A stretch of DNA of 64,000 bases from JAVVSK01 sp036654235 (GTDB lineage Bacteria > Bacillota > Clostridia > Christensenellales > CAG-138), in the NCBI GenBank assembly GCA_036654235.1, contig JAVVSK010000002.1, positions 62,001 to 126,000 of the forward strand, in the 5' to 3' direction. The translations under genes were made by a program, and so were the position numbers. The notes under the pieces are model-generated. The model made no database searches and had not been told where the DNA came from. It saw nothing but the letters and a program-made list of their open reading frames with translations. Below, piece by piece: positions 62,277-64,000 of the stretch (its first letter is position 1; each line of letters begins with the position of its first letter).

Positions 62277-63542
62277 ATGGAGAAATTAACGCCGCGTGAG
62301 CTGGCGGTAAAGCTCAACACGCTTATATTATACAGAGATATTTTAGACAGCGACGTTATAAAATCGTTTTTCGCGTTTACCGCCGCCGAAAAATCGAATG
62401 CAATTGGATATTATTATGAAATGTACAGCGCTCTGCTTAAAAAGCCTATGCGAAGAGTAAGTGGAAATCTACTTACCGACTTTGTTTTTCATACGCTTTT
62501 AAATCGCGAAAACGCGTTTTCGGTTATGGCAATACGGAATTTTTTAGACGAGGCGGCTTATGCCGCTATGAAGCACGATATAGTAATATTGCAAAGTCTC
62601 GCGTTTTTTGATACATGGGTAACGGGCGAGGAGAAAAAACAAAATGATGATAATATAAGCAAGCTTTCGAACGCCGCTTGGGGAGGCGGGGCGACATCGG
62701 GCGGAAGAACGTCTTACGAAAAAAATCCTCAAACCACGCTCCCTAAGCTTTTATCCCTAAAATACGGAGAAATCGAACTTCGGGACGCATATCTCGCGGA
62801 CGAGGCTCTCGAAGAAATATACTCGCGTCTGTTTTCGGGAGATAACTGGACCAATTATATTGACGATATTTGGAACTTTTTCGCATCATATGGTTCGGGC
62901 GACTTTTTACGCTATCGGCTCTTCGATTTTGACGGAACGCGCCTTATACCTATTCCCTATGACCCGCTTTCGATGCCTACGCATTCGGTGTCCCTTTACG
63001 AAAAAGAAAAGCACGAACTCCTCACCCGGATAATGAACTTTTTATCCAATAACCCCGGCGATAATATAACGCTCTCCGGAGCTAAGGGAAGCGGGAAAAC
63101 CTCGCTTATCCTGTCCCTGTTTTTCGAACTTCCCGAGCTTCGCCTCGTTCGCGCCGCGGCATCGGCATCCATAGACGGCTTATTTTCGCTACTCCGAAAT
63201 CAGCCCTTAAATTTTGTCGTATTTTTTGACGATATGAGTGCGGAAGATATTAAGAGACTTAATACGGCTCTGTTTTCCGGAATTGTTCAGCCGTCTAACG
63301 TTCTAATCGTAAAGGCTAGCGAGGAAACCAACGATTTCGCGCCCGTTTCCGTCTCTCTAAACCCGCCAACGCTAAACGAATATACCGATTTTATAATAGA
63401 AACTCTTAAAAAACGCGGCATATCCGTTTCATACGCCGCCGCGCGAAACGCATGCATGGATTATCAGGTTGAGACGAAACGCGAACTTTCATATTTCGCT
63501 TCAAATTGGATTATCGACAAGCTAACTGTCGGTGAGAGCTGA
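62277..63542 (+). CDS. DUF815-family P-loop ATPase
   Basis: The 421-residue protein has an N-terminal helical region and a C-terminal AAA-type ATPase domain. The P-loop is LSGAKGSGKTSLILSL (near residue 265), and the Walker B is VVFFDDMSAE. The segment NPPTLNEYTDFIIETLKKRG is typical of DUF815. These proteins are widespread but poorly characterised. It lies after the spoVT terminator with its own promoter and is followed by a terminator. Confidence 0.88.
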   Translation: MEKLTPRELAVKLNTLILYRDILDSDVIKSFFAFTAAEKSNAIGYYYEMYSALLKKPMRRVSGNLLTDFVFHTLLNRENAFSVMAIRNFLDEAAYAAMKHDIVILQSLAFFDTWVTGEEKKQNDDNISKLSNAAWGGGATSGGRTSYEKNPQTTLPKLLSLKYGEIELRDAYLADEALEEIYSRLFSGDNWTNYIDDIWNFFASYGSGDFLRYRLFDFDGTRLIPIPYDPLSMPTHSVSLYEKEKHELLTRIMNFLSNNPGDNITLSGAKGSGKTSLILSLFFELPELRLVRAAASASIDGLFSLLRNQPLNFVVFFDDMSAEDIKRLNTALFSGIVQPSNVLIVKASEETNDFAPVSVSLNPPTLNEYTDFIIETLKKRGISVSYAAARNACMDYQVETKRELSYFASNWIIDKLTVGES

Positions 63543-63585
63543 TTCGTTCTCCTTTATCCGCAATATGCTAAAATAACATATAAAT

Positions 63586-63628
63586 AAAACGGCTTGCGCA
63601 AAAGTTATCTTGCGTAAGTCGTTTTTTA
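63586..63628. terminator. Bidirectional terminator between the DUF815 gene and the membrane protein gene
   Basis: AACGGCTTGCGCAA pairs with TTGCGTAAGTCGTT with two mismatches, followed by six Ts on the plus strand and TTTATTT on the minus strand. Confidence 0.75.
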
Positions 63629-63646
63629 ATATTGACGAATAAGGAG

Positions 63647-64000
63647 TTAATAAATCGGCGCGCTGCTCGCGTACATATAAAAGTACCCTAAAAACAAAAG
63701 TGATAACACGACGGTCCATGTAATATCCGCCCATTTTTTCTTCGTTAGGAGAGCGATAGCCATGGGTAGAACAATAGAGGCCATAAGGTAACGCGGAGCG
63801 GAAAGAAGCCACGTTGCTCCGCAAACGAACGCGAAATATACGCAAAAATAAGCGGAATATGACGGGCGCAGCTTCCGCACCGCGAATAATACGATTATGA
63901 GAGACGAGAACATATATATAAGCCCGGGCATATACAACGCAAAAAAATATTTCCAGTCGCTCATTCCGCTTTCTATCATAGTCTGAAACGCTTTTATTGC
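63647..64000 (-). CDS. C-terminal part of a polytopic membrane protein, possibly a mannosyltransferase (partial)
   Basis: At least 118 codons are open to the right edge, and the gene continues beyond 64000. Four hydrophobic helices are visible (YMPGLIYMFSSLIIVLFA, YFCVYFAFVCGATWLL, YLMASIVLPMAIALL, ITWTVVLSLLFLGYFYMY). The segment LLSAPRYLMASIVLPMAI resembles the C-terminal SxPRY motif of PIG-V-type and related glycosyltransferases. Identity is tentative because most of the gene is missing. Confidence 0.6.
   Translation of the reverse strand, partial: AIKAFQTMIESGMSDWKYFFALYMPGLIYMFSSLIIVLFAVRKLRPSYSAYFCVYFAFVCGATWLLSAPRYLMASIVLPMAIALLTKKKWADITWTVVLSLLFLGYFYMYASSAPIY

Overview
The window looks like a chromosomal segment of a spore-forming, low-to-middle GC Firmicute, most likely an uncultured member of the class Clostridia. 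The evidence is a PolC-type DNA polymerase III, spoIVB and spoVT, AddAB, a THF riboswitch in front of folT, a NiCo/czcD-type riboswitch, and secreted proteins ending in type I dockerin domains. No genus can be named from the sequence alone. Many genes appear to start with TTG, and gene pairs are often coupled through ATGA or TGATG overlaps.

Layout. 1-9.7 kb (minus strand): the conserved rpsB-tsf / pyrH-frr-(small PASTA-like gene)-uppS-cdsA-dxr-rseP-ispG-polC cluster. It links translation, nucleotide supply, undecaprenyl and phospholipid synthesis, the MEP isoprenoid pathway and replication; polC runs off the left edge. 9.8-12.5 kb (minus): three exported proteins (a lipoprotein, an NlpC/P60-like protein without a clear start or signal peptide, and a propeller-like protein) with a promoter at the upstream end. 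13.2-18.8 kb (plus): spoIVB and a 1,316-residue secreted multidomain protein with a C-terminal dockerin. 18.9-21.9 kb: recD2 (apparently leaderless) and comF. 22-23.8 kb (minus): the nnr repair enzyme coupled to a small membrane protein. 24.2-25.8 kb: a VanW-family cell-wall protein. 26-28.9 kb (minus): a P-type ATPase behind a NiCo-type riboswitch. 29.1-34 kb (plus): an APH-like kinase, a Cys-rich protein, a TGS/uridine-kinase-like protein, a YugP-type metallopeptidase and obgE. 34.1-34.9 kb: THF riboswitch plus folT. 35-44.8 kb (plus): NUDIX, SDR, RadC-like, thpR, addB and addA. 44.9-48.2 kb (minus): two dockerin-bearing secreted proteins (an InlB-repeat-like protein and a papain-like peptidase) and a roughly 210-bp near-identical duplicate of one dockerin coding end. 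48.5-48.7 kb: tRNA-Pro(CGG) and tRNA-Thr(CGT). 48.8-59.5 kb (minus): rlmH, a CPBP protease, eda, nadE, a zinc-ribbon membrane protein, an alpha-oxoamine synthase, a decayed NUDIX gene, thrS, a DNA glycosylase, an MBL-fold hydrolase and a protein of unknown function. 59.6-63.5 kb (plus): a lipoprotein, spoVT and a DUF815 ATPase. The right edge cuts a polytopic membrane protein.

No CRISPR array, phage, transposon or recognisable defence island was seen. The most interesting signals are the dockerin set (three proteins plus a headless dockerin copy), the riboswitch-controlled P-type ATPase, an NadE whose glutaminase half has lost its catalytic residues, a one-base frameshift in the signal peptide of the dockerin-bearing protease, a triply damaged NUDIX pseudogene, a two-codon minigene with a consensus ribosome binding site, and an apparently leaderless recD2 mRNA. 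All positions and motifs were read by eye; family assignments rest on remembered motifs and were not checked by database search.
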